Below are positions 25,844-35,360 of a stretch of 64,000 nucleotides of DNA, one piece after another; position 1 is the first letter of the stretch; each line of letters opens with the position of its first letter. The stretch comes from Selenomonadaceae bacterium. GTDB lineage: Bacteria; Bacillota; Negativicutes; Selenomonadales; Selenomonadaceae. The translations under genes and the position numbers were made by a program. The notes beneath the pieces are model-generated. The model saw only the letters and a program-made list of their open reading frames with translations, ran no database searches and was not told the DNA's origin. The stretch covers positions 1-64,000 of the forward strand of contig JAFWWC010000007.1 of NCBI GenBank assembly GCA_017518105.1. Direction: 5' to 3'.

Positions 25844-26794
25844 GTGAGACTACCGGAACTAAAAATAGGAAGCAAGATAGCAAAAATCCCAATCGTGCAG
25901 GGCGGCATGGCAATAAGGCTATCGACTGCACGGCTTGCGGCGGCGGTTGCCAAAGAGGGCGGCATAGGACTAATCGCGGCGTCGGGCATGGCTCATGACG
26001 AATTGCGCTACGAGATAAAATTGGCACGCTCCTTGACCGACGGCATAATCGGAATAAATATTATGGTCGCGGCAAGTGATTTCGCAGGGATTGTTCATAC
26101 GGCGATAGACGCGGGGATTGATTTAATCGTTGCGGGCGCGGGGTTTTCGCGTGATATTTTCGGGCTGGGCAGAGAGTCTGGCACGCCGATAGTCCCGATA
26201 GTTTCCTCTGTCAAGCTGGCGAAGATTTCACAGAAGCTGGGAGCCTCGGCGGTCGTCGTCGAAGGAAAAGAGGCGGGCGGACACCTCGGCACGGATATTT
26301 CTGTTCGTGAGCTGATTGAACCGATTCGCGCCGCAGTCAATATCCCAGTCATAGCGGCGGGCGGCGTCCTAACAGGCAAAGATATAGCCGACGTTTTGAA
26401 GATGGGCGCAAACGGCGTGCAAATGGGCTCACGTTTCGCGGCAAGTCTCGAATCGAACGGCGCACCGAGCTTGAAGGAGTATTACCTCAAGTCACAACCA
26501 GAAGATGTCGTCGTTATCAATAGCCCAGTTGGTTTGCCGGGGCGGGCAGTGCGAACTCCCTTTTCAAAACGAGTAATGGCAGGTCGCGTGCCACCGAAAA
26601 CTTGCGACTCGTGCTTGAAGGCGTGCAAGCATAACTTCTGCATCGTCCGAGCCTTGACGCGAGCTCAACAAGGAGATTTGGAAACGGGTTTGGTTTTCAC
26701 CGGCGAATACATGCCGCGTATCAAAGAAATCTTGCCCGTCAAGGAAATTATCCGTCAACTAGTTACGGAGGCGGAGCAGTTCTATCAGACATAA
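25844..26794 (+). CDS. FabK/nitronate monooxygenase-family flavoprotein, probable enoyl-ACP reductase II
   Basis: 316-residue FMN-dependent TIM-barrel protein. Motifs include VQGGMAIRLS near the N-terminus, NIMVAASDF, VVVEGKEAGGHLG and the phosphate-binding AAGGVLTGKDIADVLKMGANGVQMG. Its place after fabG-acpP supports a role as FabK, the last reduction of fatty-acid elongation. However, the family also contains nitronate monooxygenases, and the C-terminal part has a cysteine cluster (CDSCLKACKHNFC) that typical pneumococcal FabK lacks. GTG 25844 is the start. No fabI-like gene is seen in the window. FabK is the likelier function, at moderate confidence. Confidence 0.8.
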   Translation: MRLPELKIGSKIAKIPIVQGGMAIRLSTARLAAAVAKEGGIGLIAASGMAHDELRYEIKLARSLTDGIIGINIMVAASDFAGIVHTAIDAGIDLIVAGAGFSRDIFGLGRESGTPIVPIVSSVKLAKISQKLGASAVVVEGKEAGGHLGTDISVRELIEPIRAAVNIPVIAAGGVLTGKDIADVLKMGANGVQMGSRFAASLESNGAPSLKEYYLKSQPEDVVVINSPVGLPGRAVRTPFSKRVMAGRVPPKTCDSCLKACKHNFCIVRALTRAQQGDLETGLVFTGEYMPRIKEILPVKEIIRQLVTEAEQFYQT

Positions 26795-26798
26795 AAAA

Positions 26799-26831
26799 TC
26801 CCCTTCCAGATTAGGAGGGGGAAATTTTTTT
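26799..26831. terminator. Bidirectional terminator
   Basis: TCCCCTTCC / GGAGGGGGA (one wobble) with a six-base loop, flanked by six A on the left and seven T on the right, between two converging genes. The same stem sequence with a different loop occurs after leuS at 63921-63951. Confidence 0.85.
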
Positions 26832-27225
26832 AGCCGAAGAATAGCTTAAAAACCGCTTGAAAGTTTTCGTGAGCCGATTGCCAGACCGGTATCAGTGAAA
26901 TGCCTAAGAACAAGATAAAGTTGAGTATCACCGCCGCCAAAGATTTTTTTATGACGGAGTAAATCGCAAGCACCGCGCACACGCCCCATATCGCAAGCTG
27001 CCAAATCTGAGCGGCGAGGGCGTCCATATAAACCGAGTACATTAGCACGCACACCAGGAACAACAGCAGGATTGATAGCGCGAGTATCCATTTAAAACGC
27101 GGCGTCATGTGGAAGATTCCGTTGCCGTTCTCGTCCTTGACCTCGTCTAGTGAGCTTACGTCAAAGCGTGCGTCGCCTTCGTTGTGGGTCGTCTGCTCTG
27201 GCTTGTTGAAGTTGTCGTCGTTCAT
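26830..27225 (-). CDS. Small membrane protein, unknown
   Basis: 131 residues from ATG 27225, which has GGGAGG well placed ahead of it. The first 45 residues are soluble, acidic and Asn/Asp-rich. Three membrane helices follow (WILALSILLLFLVCVLMYSV, IWQLAIWGVCAVLAIYSVI and AVILNFILFLGISLIPVW). I do not recognise a family. It diverges from mqnA, with 84 bases between the starts, and ends at a shared bidirectional terminator. Nothing visible ties it to menaquinone synthesis. Confidence 0.7.
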   Translation of the reverse strand: MNDDNFNKPEQTTHNEGDARFDVSSLDEVKDENGNGIFHMTPRFKWILALSILLLFLVCVLMYSVYMDALAAQIWQLAIWGVCAVLAIYSVIKKSLAAVILNFILFLGISLIPVWQSAHENFQAVFKLFFG

Positions 27226-27309
27226 AAAATCGCCTCCCAAAACGATTTTAAAATGACGCCCGCCCTTAGTCAAGCATGGGTTAATTTGAATTCTTAAGGA
27301 GATGTTTAA

Positions 27310-28137
27310 ATGAGTCCGCGAATCGGGCATATAAACTTCTTGAACGTCCTGCCGCTCCATTACGGCTATCAACACGCGGCGCAGGATTTGCAAATCGTCT
27401 ACGGCGTGCCGACCTTCCTAAATGCCGAGCTTGCGGCGGGACGTATCGACCTTAGCAACGTTTCTTCGATTGAATACGCACGCCAAAGCAATAGCCTGCT
27501 GATTCTGCCCAAACTTTGTGTTCGCGCTGATGACGACGTGACGAGTATAATCCTAATCTCCCGCAAGCCGATTGATAAACTCCGCGACGATAAGATTATC
27601 CTAACGTCCAAATCGGCGACGGCTCAACGGTTGCTTAAGATTATCCTGCATGAAAGTTACGACGCCGCCCCCGACTACCAGACGCGCCCCATAACCGTTG
27701 ATAATCCCGTTGACGACGACGCGACTGCCGCATTATTCATAGGCGACGACGCACTTTATCTTTACCTGCACCGCCCGCAAGGTTTTTATGTCTACGACAT
27801 TGGGCACGAGTGGCACAAGCTTACCGGTCGTCAGATGGTTTACGCGCTGTGGACTGTCAGAAGAGATTTCGTAACCAATCAGCCAGAAGTTTTCAAGACG
27901 ACGTATGAAAAAATTCTTCGGGCGTTCGCGTTCGGCATTGAGCACAAGGCGCAGGCGATTGAGTCCGTGCTGTCGACGAAGCCTTTTACCTTCGACGAGC
28001 TAGATAAATATTTGGGCGGCGCGATTAAATGGAATTTGACGGCTCAGGCTTTGGAAGCTCTCAAGCTTTACTATCACAAAGCCGCCGCGTTGAAGTTGAT
28101 TGACGCCGAACCAGAGCTGGAGTTTGCAAATGCTTAA
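27310..28137 (+). CDS. mqnA: Chorismate dehydratase (futalosine pathway)
   Basis: 275-residue MqnA-family protein with the periplasmic-binding-protein-like fold. It removes water from chorismate, the first step of the futalosine route to menaquinone. Family marks are the start RIGHINFLNVLPLHYG, the SNVSSIEYAR segment, TSKSATAQRLLKIIL, LFIGDDALY and the DIGHEWHKLTGRQMVYALW block. AAGGAG precedes ATG 27310. The other mqn genes are not in the window. The stop codon overlaps the start of the next membrane protein gene by eight bases, so the two are translationally coupled. Confidence 0.93.
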   Translation: MSPRIGHINFLNVLPLHYGYQHAAQDLQIVYGVPTFLNAELAAGRIDLSNVSSIEYARQSNSLLILPKLCVRADDDVTSIILISRKPIDKLRDDKIILTSKSATAQRLLKIILHESYDAAPDYQTRPITVDNPVDDDATAALFIGDDALYLYLHRPQGFYVYDIGHEWHKLTGRQMVYALWTVRRDFVTNQPEVFKTTYEKILRAFAFGIEHKAQAIESVLSTKPFTFDELDKYLGGAIKWNLTAQALEALKLYYHKAAALKLIDAEPELEFANA

Positions 28138-29410
28138 CACTAAAAAATTTCTGCGAATCGTCATCGGCGTTGCGTTGAGTGTTCTTATCGGCGCGGGGCT
28201 GATGATTTTTGTTTACTCGTTGCCAACGGGACGCGTCGTCCAAAATATTCAAGCGGGTCTTCAAATCTACGAACGCGAAGGAAATTATCCAGCGTGGGGT
28301 TCGGGCGAACATTCAAAGCTAGACAACTTCACTGATGCGATAATGCTACTTGAGGTCACGCACCCGATAGCCGCCCCCGTCCAAGCGGCAATGCTCAATC
28401 CACGCTACGGACTCCCGCAGGACGAAAAGCCCGTTGACGCCCTGATAAAAGTTATGCACGGCGACACGAGCGACTTAACCGAAATAAACTACCCGCGCTA
28501 TTGGCACGGCTATCTGGTGATTCTCAAGCCAATGCTGATGATGGCTAAAGTCAACCATGTGCGAATGTTGCTGGCGTACACGGACTTTATCTTATTCGTC
28601 GTGGCGTTGCTCATGTTTTATAAAACCTTCGGGAATCCGCACGCGCTAGCCTTCGCCGCCGCCGTCATGACGATAAACTTAGTCTCGGTGTCGATGTCGT
28701 TCCAATTCTCATCAATTTACGTCGTGACTTTGACGGCTTTAATCATCATGCTCAAAAAAAATCGCCGCCTCATGGACGACGAACTTTATCCGTATTTTTT
28801 CGCGGCAATCGGGATAATCGTCGCGTTCACGGACTTTTTAACCTATCCTGTCTTCTCCGTCGGCTTGCCACTGATTGTCTTCTATCTGCTCAACAAAGAT
28901 ACTTCGCTTAAGGTTATGGGCGGGCTTTTAATCTCGTGGGGCGTCGGCTATGCGGGCATGTGGTCTGGCAAATGGATTGCGGCTTATGTCTTGACGGGGC
29001 AGAACGTTCTGGCGGACGGTCTTCATCAAATCATGGTTCACGCAAGAGTTGTCAGCGACCACGCCGACGCGGGCTGGCAAATCTCCTTCCTCAGCGCGAT
29101 TCAAAGGAACATTGCGACCTTGGGGCATGGACCGATTAGAATTTTTCTGTTCGTCGGGATAATCGCCCTGCTTTACGTCCTGATTAGCCGTCGACACCTC
29201 ATCACCCGCCGAATTGTTCTGCCGTATCTGTTCCCTGCCGCGTTGCCGTTCGTTTGGTACGTCATGGCAAGCGGGCATTCACATATTCACGCGTTCTTTA
29301 CCTATCGCGGGCTTGCCGTCACGGTCTTTGCTCTGGCGTGTCTAGCGATTGAACTTTGGCAAAAAAAGAAGCCGACGCAATCGGCTTGTAAAAATCTTCG
29401 TTCGTGCTAA
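28130..29410 (+). CDS. Polytopic membrane protein, possibly GT-C-like
   Basis: 426 residues with about ten to eleven membrane helices, starting inside the end of mqnA. A long outside loop between TM1 and TM2 (about residues 35-145) contains several Asp, Tyr and Trp residues and the pattern NYPRYWHGYLV. The overall layout, one N-terminal helix, a long loop and many helices, resembles GT-C glycosyltransferases or polymerases, but no diagnostic acidic DxD-type pair is certain. Function unknown. The C-terminal codons include a short hairpin (29373-29389), and the stop codon overlaps the -10 box of the RNA candidate that follows. Confidence 0.7.
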   Translation: MLNTKKFLRIVIGVALSVLIGAGLMIFVYSLPTGRVVQNIQAGLQIYEREGNYPAWGSGEHSKLDNFTDAIMLLEVTHPIAAPVQAAMLNPRYGLPQDEKPVDALIKVMHGDTSDLTEINYPRYWHGYLVILKPMLMMAKVNHVRMLLAYTDFILFVVALLMFYKTFGNPHALAFAAAVMTINLVSVSMSFQFSSIYVVTLTALIIMLKKNRRLMDDELYPYFFAAIGIIVAFTDFLTYPVFSVGLPLIVFYLLNKDTSLKVMGGLLISWGVGYAGMWSGKWIAAYVLTGQNVLADGLHQIMVHARVVSDHADAGWQISFLSAIQRNIATLGHGPIRIFLFVGIIALLYVLISRRHLITRRIVLPYLFPAALPFVWYVMASGHSHIHAFFTYRGLAVTVFALACLAIELWQKKKPTQSACKNLRSC

Positions 29411-29413
29411 AAT
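29386..29413 (+). promoter_or_regulatory. Candidate promoter of an intergenic RNA
   Basis: TTGTAA (29386-29391), 16-base spacer and extended -10 TGCTAAAAT (TAAAAT at 29408-29413). It overlaps the last codons of the upstream gene and faces a 280-base region without protein-coding capacity. Confidence 0.5.
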
Positions 29414-29418
29414 CCTTT

Positions 29419-29650
29419 GTAGTTCTTGCCACGGACGGGTCGCTTTGAAAGCGACAGAACAGCAGTCGCGTCCAAGTCATAGATACTCGGAGCTAATCCC
29501 CGCGTTCAATGTTTGGCACCCAGTAACACAGCCGCCTAAGCTCTGACCAGCTAAGCGACAACACACGTAGCACATTACCTAGAAATTCTCTTTGAGGGCT
29601 AAACCGCTTGTCAAACACCAGTCTCGCAAGGTCGCGGGACTTTTTTATTT
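29419..29650 (+). ncRNA. Candidate structured RNA, unidentified
   Basis: The gap 29411-29690 has no credible coding frame. A promoter ends at 29413, and an excellent terminator (AGTCTCGC / GCGGGACT, 29620-29641, then a T run) ends the region, giving a predicted transcript of about 230 nucleotides. Inside it, a perfect 7-bp hairpin (29439-29455) is enclosed by GGAC/GTCC pairing, with further short stems. I looked for tmRNA, RNase P, SRP and riboswitch signatures and found none. Strong pairing of the 5' and 3' ends as expected for 6S RNA was not evident. It could alternatively be a long 3' untranslated region. Confidence 0.5.
29620..29650 (+). terminator. Rho-independent terminator of the RNA candidate
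   Basis: An 8-bp GC-rich stem with one wobble, six-base loop AAGGTC, and six T followed by ATTT. It is directional for the plus strand; the opposite strand has no T run. Confidence 0.85.
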
Positions 29651-29690
29651 TCGCCGAAATTATAGTTGCCGCGTCGGGAAAAATCAAGCG

Positions 29691-31064
29691 TTAATTCGTG
29701 AAGAACATGTGCGCGACGGGTGCGGCGATTAGCAAACTGATAATTGTCCGCTCAAGGAAGAGGATAAACAGTTCGGGCAGGTTGACGGGGATTTTGGAGC
29801 CGAGGATAAGCCCGCCGACCTCCGATAAGTAAATCAGTTGCGTGACGGAGATGACTGCCACGATAAATTTTGCCATGGGACTTGTAATCGTGCCCGCCGC
29901 GAGGACTGACGGCGTAAACATGTCCGTAAAGCCGACAATCATTGTTTTGGAGACGGCTTCGGCTTGTGGCACGTCGAGGAGCTGCAATAGTGGCAGGAAC
30001 GGCAAGCCTAGCGTGTCAAAAATCGTCGTGTGATTCGCCAAGACCAAAGCCAACGTTCCTATGCACATGACGACCGGCAAGACGCCAAACCACATGCCCG
30101 CCGCGTTCTTGAATGCGCCTTCCATAAATTGTTCAAAGCCTCTGTGTTCGGCGACGCGTTCACGAGCCAAGGCTATTCCGTATTGAAAAGACGTTGTATA
30201 ACCTTCGGGCAAGCTCTCGCCCATTGCCTTGCCGGGAACTAAGTATTCGTCCTTCTTCAAGCTAAGCGGTGGGATTCGTGGAAGTATTAAAGCACAGACA
30301 ATTCCTATCGCACAGATTAAAAGGTAGTACAGCCCAAAGTATTCCATAAGGTCGACCTGCGCCAACACAACGATAGAAAACGTAATCGACACGGCGGAAA
30401 ACGTCGTTGAGATAATCGCCGCCTCGCGTTTGGAGTAATAGCCGCCTTCGTATTGATTCGCCGTTAGCATGACGCCTAAGGTACCATCACCAATCCAAGA
30501 CGTGATACAGTCGACGGCGGCGCGTCCGGGTATCGTGAACAGCGGACGCATAACTTTGGTAAGCATTGCGCCGATAAATTCCAGTAGCCCGAAGTCCAAC
30601 AGCAACGGCAGTAAAAGACCCGCCAATAAGAAAATGACTACGAGCACGCTAAGCAAATCATTTAGCACGAAGCCGCCGTTGTCGTCTGAAGTTATAAGAC
30701 TGATGACGCCCGCGCCGCCTTCGCCCGATTGTATGCCAAGATACGTCAGCCAAATGAATATCGCGCCGAAAATCCGAATCACGACCCAAATCGCCGTCGT
30801 CGAGAACGTATTAGCCACGATTGGATAAGTCGCAATGAAATTCGGCTTGCCTAAGAAAACTATGCCGAGAATCGCCGACAACGTAACTATCCCGACGCAT
30901 AATACTGGCAGAAACTCGCCAATCGCATTGCTAATCATGTCCGCGATAATTTTAACGACGATTGTCCAGCTCCCGTCGTATTGCACGGGAATCATAAACA
31001 AAATAATCCCGATGATTGACGGAACTAAGAATCCCGCCAATGAACCTTGCTGTTTGCTTTCCAT
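29691..31064 (-). CDS. YjiH-family membrane protein with nucleoside-recognition (Gate) domain
   Basis: 457-residue inner-membrane protein with about eleven helices. Two Gate-type segments are visible (PGRAAVDCITSWIGDGTLGVML and the later SKTMIVGFTDMFTPSVLAAG), as in YjiH and SpmA/SpmB relatives. AAGGAG lies ahead of ATG 31064. The family is widespread but its substrate is not established; a transporter role is generally assumed. It lies 90 bases downstream of the PAP2 phosphatase gene on the same strand and ends 40 bases from the convergent RNA terminator. Confidence 0.85.
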   Translation of the reverse strand: MESKQQGSLAGFLVPSIIGIILFMIPVQYDGSWTIVVKIIADMISNAIGEFLPVLCVGIVTLSAILGIVFLGKPNFIATYPIVANTFSTTAIWVVIRIFGAIFIWLTYLGIQSGEGGAGVISLITSDDNGGFVLNDLLSVLVVIFLLAGLLLPLLLDFGLLEFIGAMLTKVMRPLFTIPGRAAVDCITSWIGDGTLGVMLTANQYEGGYYSKREAAIISTTFSAVSITFSIVVLAQVDLMEYFGLYYLLICAIGIVCALILPRIPPLSLKKDEYLVPGKAMGESLPEGYTTSFQYGIALARERVAEHRGFEQFMEGAFKNAAGMWFGVLPVVMCIGTLALVLANHTTIFDTLGLPFLPLLQLLDVPQAEAVSKTMIVGFTDMFTPSVLAAGTITSPMAKFIVAVISVTQLIYLSEVGGLILGSKIPVNLPELFILFLERTIISLLIAAPVAHMFFTN

Positions 31065-31153
31065 TTCAATCTCCTTCGCAAAAAAAATTATCCCTTAACT
31101 TACCGCTAGGGGATTTTACAACTTTTCCTTGCTGAATACAAATTTTTTTATGT

Positions 31154-32095
31154 TTATCGTTTGAATCGCCTTTCCACCCGCGTAAACACCAACGGGATTA
31201 TGAATAGGATTGAGAAGAACGGCAAAAACGCTTTAAAGAACTCGTAAGCCTCGACGCTCAGGAAGAATTTCAGCAACGGATACACGACGACGGCTATCAC
31301 ACCCAAAATCCCGACGCCGATTATGATTCGCCAGAGTTTATCCTTCGGCGGGATTTTCGTCTTGAAGTTGATAAATCTTTGTTCGAGGAACCAACCTAAG
31401 AAGAATGACAGCCCAAATCCGAGAGCGTCAAAGGCATCTATCCGCGCCGACAGCGGGTCGACGATTACTTTTCCGTTCAAAATGTCTTCGGGATATGGCT
31501 TGAAGTACAAGTACAGGAAAATTATCGTGCATATTATCATTCCGCCGACAAAAAATATTAATTTGCGCTCGTCGTCCTTGCCTATCCAATTAAAAAGCCG
31601 TTCAGCTACGAAAAATAGCCCGATTGAATACGCCATCGCGACTAAAACGTCCTGCGGAGTGTGCACGCCTAGAAAATTTCGACTGAATGCCACCATTAAT
31701 ACGATTAAGCCGCATGGAATTATCAGCCACGGAACGATTTTCCGATAGAAGAACGCGAAGCCGCCGAAAATAGCCGTTGCAAATTGCGTATGACCGCTCG
31801 GAAAGGAAAAACTCGACGCTTTTTGCATTGCGTCTGCCGCTGGTATCAGTTCTGAACTGCTAAACCACGGGCGATAGACGCAAAACGTCCCTTTGAGCAA
31901 TTCATTTATCACGCGTCCGAATTCCGCATTGAATAAGATAAAAATTCCCGCGTTTTTGTTTATGCACCAGAAAAGTATCGCCGGAATCAGTGCAGTCAGT
32001 GCGCTTTTCGGCAAACTTGAGACTAAAGTAAAGAATCCTTCGCCACCCCAATCGTTACGAAGTCCTTGCAAGAAAATTAGATAATCTAAATCCAC
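31154..32095 (-). CDS. PAP2-family membrane phosphatase
   Basis: 313 residues with about eight helices. All three parts of the phosphatidic-acid phosphatase signature are present: KGTFCVYRP, FPSGHTQFA and SRNFLGVHTPQD, giving the catalytic His pair and the Arg phosphate binders. GTG 32095 is the likely start because AGGAGG lies seven bases upstream and the domain begins at once. Relatives remove phosphate from undecaprenyl diphosphate or lipid phosphates on the outer face of the inner membrane. The gene follows the symporter fusion gene with an 11-base gap, so it is in the same transcript. Confidence 0.9.
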   Translation of the reverse strand: MDLDYLIFLQGLRNDWGGEGFFTLVSSLPKSALTALIPAILFWCINKNAGIFILFNAEFGRVINELLKGTFCVYRPWFSSSELIPAADAMQKASSFSFPSGHTQFATAIFGGFAFFYRKIVPWLIIPCGLIVLMVAFSRNFLGVHTPQDVLVAMAYSIGLFFVAERLFNWIGKDDERKLIFFVGGMIICTIIFLYLYFKPYPEDILNGKVIVDPLSARIDAFDALGFGLSFFLGWFLEQRFINFKTKIPPKDKLWRIIIGVGILGVIAVVVYPLLKFFLSVEAYEFFKAFLPFFSILFIIPLVFTRVERRFKR

Positions 32096-32106
32096 TGATG
32101 AGCCTC

Positions 32107-33681
32107 CTAAGTCTTTATAAAGTTCATTTTGTGCGCGACCGTCATTAATTCGCACTGACGAACCAAAACATTCAATCCCGTGAATAAATTGCCAGTAATG
32201 ACGTCCGCAATCATCAAAGTGCCCACGTGCTCTAATGGAAGTCCGAGTTGCGTCAATAAAAGCGTGAACGAAGCCACTATTCCGCCCGCTGCGTTCGGTG
32301 ATGCGAAGCTAAGCTGTATCGCAAGAAATGCTGTTATAACCGCCTCAAATGCAGAAAAATCTTCGCCCGTAATCGACATTACGTAAAAGCCCGCCATGCT
32401 AAGCTGAATTAATTTCGACGGAGAAAACAAAACTAACGACAGCGGCACCCAAAAATTACAAAATTTCTCCTCGATGCGCAGATTTTCTTTGGATATTTCA
32501 AGGGTTTTCGGCAATGAGGCGACGGAACTGCCCGTTGTCAACGAAATTATCGCCGCAGGTGAAATTTTCTTCAGAAAGTCCGGTATCGATACTTTTGTTT
32601 TGAGGTAAAGCCGAATCAGCATGAGCGAAATAATTATTGCGTACACGATTAAGCCCGCGACGATTATTTTCCACACCTTCAGGAAGTCCGCAAGACTGCT
32701 TGTCAACAATGCTTTTGCCACGCACAGAAATATTACAAGCGGTATCGTCGAAAAAACCATCTCGACTATCTTAAACATCAAAAGATTGAGTTCGGCGACG
32801 AAATTTTTAACGTTCTCTATTCGACTACCGATTTTTATTATGCCAATCCCAACCGCGAACGCCATTATCGTAACTTGCAAGACTTTTCCCTTTAAAAATG
32901 CCTCCAAAATGTTCGTCGGGATAATTGATAGCAACAATTCCGAAATTTGGCTGACATCAACAACATTTTTATCCACAAGCGACATCACGGGGAAGAAAAA
33001 CGAGCAGATTAAAAAAGTCACGGCGACTATCAACACGTCTATCAAAAAAAATCTTCCAACGACAGTCGAACCGATATTGCTAAGCATTGTGACATCTTCT
33101 ATCGCGCAAATGCCCGCCACGATTGAGAAAAATATCATGAAGACCATTACCGTGACGATTAAAGCCGTCAGCGTCGACAAAGCGGGCGAAATAATCTTTT
33201 CCGATAATATATTTTGGACTTCCGGCGATAAATGCCCTATGACGAACGAAAACGCTATCGCCAAAATTATCGCAATCGTTATTGAGCCGCCAGGAACTTT
33301 AATTGTCTTATGTTCCCGCGTCGAATAGGAAATTAATTCGTTGTAGCCGTTTTCGTAGCGATAAGTCGTCTTTGCCTCGTCAAAATGCAGGAGCCGTTGC
33401 ATGACCGCGTTGCTTAAAATCGTATCGTCGTCTTCTTGTTCATTATGCAGAGGATAAAACGGTTCTCCTTTGACTCGGATTATAATTTTCGGCTCGCTGA
33501 ACCATTTTTTCTTGTAAAGGTTAAACTCATGAGCCTCGCCGAATTTTTCTTGATAACGGAGCAAAGATTCTTCCACGACGAGACAAATTTTTAGTATATC
33601 TTTGTGCGGAACTTTAGAGCTTTCAAAAAAGGCGCGGATGTCCTCAATCGCGCCGTCAATATTTTTATTCGTCAGCTCCAT
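32107..33681 (-). CDS. Cation:dicarboxylate symporter fused to a degenerate GHKL-like domain
   Basis: 524 residues. Residues 130-524 are a sodium:dicarboxylate/amino-acid symporter (SDF) domain: the serine-rich hairpin [17 protein letters not shown] and late ASPNAAGGI and [16 protein letters not shown] motifs are visible. Residues 1-126 are soluble and resemble RsbW/histidine-kinase-type ATPase folds: the helix [18 protein letters not shown] looks like the N-box helix, and the strand and turn [13 protein letters not shown] like the strand with the DxGxG loop. The key Asn and Asp are missing, so ATP binding is doubtful. The start overlaps glyA by 17 bases. Substrate is probably a C4-dicarboxylate or amino acid; the N-domain may sense or regulate. 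Confidence 0.8.
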   Translation of the reverse strand: MELTNKNIDGAIEDIRAFFESSKVPHKDILKICLVVEESLLRYQEKFGEAHEFNLYKKKWFSEPKIIIRVKGEPFYPLHNEQEDDDTILSNAVMQRLLHFDEAKTTYRYENGYNELISYSTREHKTIKVPGGSITIAIILAIAFSFVIGHLSPEVQNILSEKIISPALSTLTALIVTVMVFMIFFSIVAGICAIEDVTMLSNIGSTVVGRFFLIDVLIVAVTFLICSFFFPVMSLVDKNVVDVSQISELLLSIIPTNILEAFLKGKVLQVTIMAFAVGIGIIKIGSRIENVKNFVAELNLLMFKIVEMVFSTIPLVIFLCVAKALLTSSLADFLKVWKIIVAGLIVYAIIISLMLIRLYLKTKVSIPDFLKKISPAAIISLTTGSSVASLPKTLEISKENLRIEEKFCNFWVPLSLVLFSPSKLIQLSMAGFYVMSITGEDFSAFEAVITAFLAIQLSFASPNAAGGIVASFTLLLTQLGLPLEHVGTLMIADVITGNLFTGLNVLVRQCELMTVAHKMNFIKT

Positions 33682-34924
33682 TTAAGTATAGCGGATATTT
33701 TTTACAAAGCGCGGCTACTCTTGCCCGTGCATCAATTTTTTTGTCTTCGTCAGCGGGATTGTTCAGAACTAAGGCGATTATGTTTGCAACTTCGCGCATA
33801 TCATCTTCTTTAAAGCCGCGAGTCGTCAAAGCAGGACTTCCAAGCCGCAAACCACTGGTTACGAACGGGCTACGCGGTTCAAACGGGATTGTATTCTTGT
33901 TGGCAGTAATATTTACCTCGTCAAGGACGTTTTGCGCCTCTTTGCCCGTGATATTTTTGCTCGTGAGGTCGACTAGCATTAAATGATTATCCGTGCCGCC
34001 GCTGACTATCCTAAAGCCGTCCGCCGTCAGAGTCTCCGCCAAAACTTTTGCATTTTTGATAATCTGCGCGGCATAAACTTTAAATTCGGGTTGCAAAGCC
34101 TCGAAAAACGCCACAGCCTTAGCCGCAATCACATGCATTAAAGGTCCGCCCTGTGTGCCTGGGAAAATCGCTTTATTGAACTGTTTTCCAAACTCCGCGT
34201 CTTTGCAAAGGATTAATCCGCCTCTGGGACCTCTTAAAGTCTTATGAGTCGTCGAAGTCACTACATCGGCATATGGCAACGGGCTTGGGTGCAAATTCGC
34301 CGCCACTAATCCGGCAATGTGCGCCATATCGACCATTAAATACGCGCCGACCTTCTTAGCAGTGTTTGCGAGCCGTTCAAAGTCGATTATCCGCGAATAT
34401 GCCGACGCTCCAGCCACAATTATACGCGGCTTGCACTCAAACGCGATTTTTTCCAGTTCGTCGTAGTCAATCGTTTCAGTTTCGCGATTTACACCGTACG
34501 GAACGATTTTAAAATACTTTCCGCTCATGTTGACGGGCGAACCGTGCGTTAAATGCCCGCCGTCAGTCAAATTCATGCCCATTATCACATCGCCAGGCGT
34601 CGCAAGCGCGAAATATACTGCCATATTAGCTTGCGCGCCCGAATGCGGCTGTACATTTGCGTAATCGCAGTCGAAAAGTTGCTTTGCACGGTCAATCGCG
34701 AGCTGTTCCGCCACGTCCACGAACTCACAACCGCCATAATAACGCTTTCCAGGGTATCCTTCCGCGTATTTGTTCGTTAAAACCGAGCCTTGAGCCTCCA
34801 TTACCGCTTTGCTCACGATATTTTCCGACGCAATCAGTTCCAATTTGTTCCTTTGGCGATTAAGTTCGTTTTCCACAGCCGCGAACAGTTCTTTATCCTT
34901 CTGCAAGCCTTCCATTAAATCCAT
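33665..34924 (-). CDS. glyA: Serine hydroxymethyltransferase
   Basis: 419-residue PLP enzyme converting serine and tetrahydrofolate to glycine and methylene-tetrahydrofolate. Visible motifs are [46 protein letters not shown], the catalytic [12 protein letters not shown] with the Schiff-base Lys, and [21 protein letters not shown] precedes ATG 34924. It lies in a minus-strand chain tsaC, SnoaL-like gene, glyA, symporter, PAP2, with gaps or overlaps below 20 bases. Standard length and no anomalies. Confidence 0.97.
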   Translation of the reverse strand: MDLMEGLQKDKELFAAVENELNRQRNKLELIASENIVSKAVMEAQGSVLTNKYAEGYPGKRYYGGCEFVDVAEQLAIDRAKQLFDCDYANVQPHSGAQANMAVYFALATPGDVIMGMNLTDGGHLTHGSPVNMSGKYFKIVPYGVNRETETIDYDELEKIAFECKPRIIVAGASAYSRIIDFERLANTAKKVGAYLMVDMAHIAGLVAANLHPSPLPYADVVTSTTHKTLRGPRGGLILCKDAEFGKQFNKAIFPGTQGGPLMHVIAAKAVAFFEALQPEFKVYAAQIIKNAKVLAETLTADGFRIVSGGTDNHLMLVDLTSKNITGKEAQNVLDEVNITANKNTIPFEPRSPFVTSGLRLGSPALTTRGFKEDDMREVANIIALVLNNPADEDKKIDARARVAALCKKYPLYLNGADE

Positions 34925-34937
34925 AGTGCAACCTCCG

Positions 34938-35360
34938 TTAATTTTTAATCAAATCAAGTGCCGCAAGCAACCCAAACATGCCTTGAGCCGCCACATCGTT
35001 AATAATCTTGCCGTCCGCGTTGAAATAGTAGAAATTCATCACGCTGAACGAAATTTTCTTGCCTGTCGGCGCAAGATTCATGAATTCGCCGTCGTGCGTG
35101 CCGCTACAAATCCAATTCACCGCAACTTTATCATCTTCCGCCGCCATGTCGACCATTTCCCAGCGAATATCCGAAAAACTCTTGCGCATCAAGTCCACGA
35201 CCGATAAATAGCCCGCGCCACCGTAAAGCGGCTTTTCTGATACCGGCGTCGTAAATTCCGCGTCGCTAGCGATAATTTCTTCCGCCAAAGCTTTATCATT
35301 CGTGTTAATGCACATCATAAAGCGTTTCATTGTCAATTTATTGCGTTCCGCGTTGCTCAT
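34938..35360 (-). CDS. SnoaL-like/NTF2-fold protein
   Basis: 140 residues. ATG 35360 overlaps the tsaC stop as ATGA and has GGGAGGT ahead. The pattern is that of SnoaL-like polyketide-cyclase or ester-cyclase relatives of the NTF2 fold: a start helix [21 protein letters not shown], a middle helix [27 protein letters not shown] and the strand pair [17 protein letters not shown]. Such small proteins have many unrelated catalytic or binding roles, so a precise function is not given. Its coupling between tsaC and glyA suggests a steady housekeeping expression level. Confidence 0.8.
   Translation of the reverse strand: MSNAERNKLTMKRFMMCINTNDKALAEEIIASDAEFTTPVSEKPLYGGAGYLSVVDLMRKSFSDIRWEMVDMAAEDDKVAVNWICSGTHDGEFMNLAPTGKKISFSVMNFYYFNADGKIINDVAAQGMFGLLAALDLIKN

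Noticed and set aside
29419..29650. tmRNA, RNase P RNA, SRP RNA or T-box
   Set aside because: None of their invariant sequence elements could be found, and there is no synthetase or amino-acid gene downstream on that strand for a T-box.
32621..33328. 235-codon plus-strand frame rich in Ile, Ser and Thr
   Set aside because: Antisense to the membrane part of the symporter; composition is that of a reversed hydrophobic sequence.
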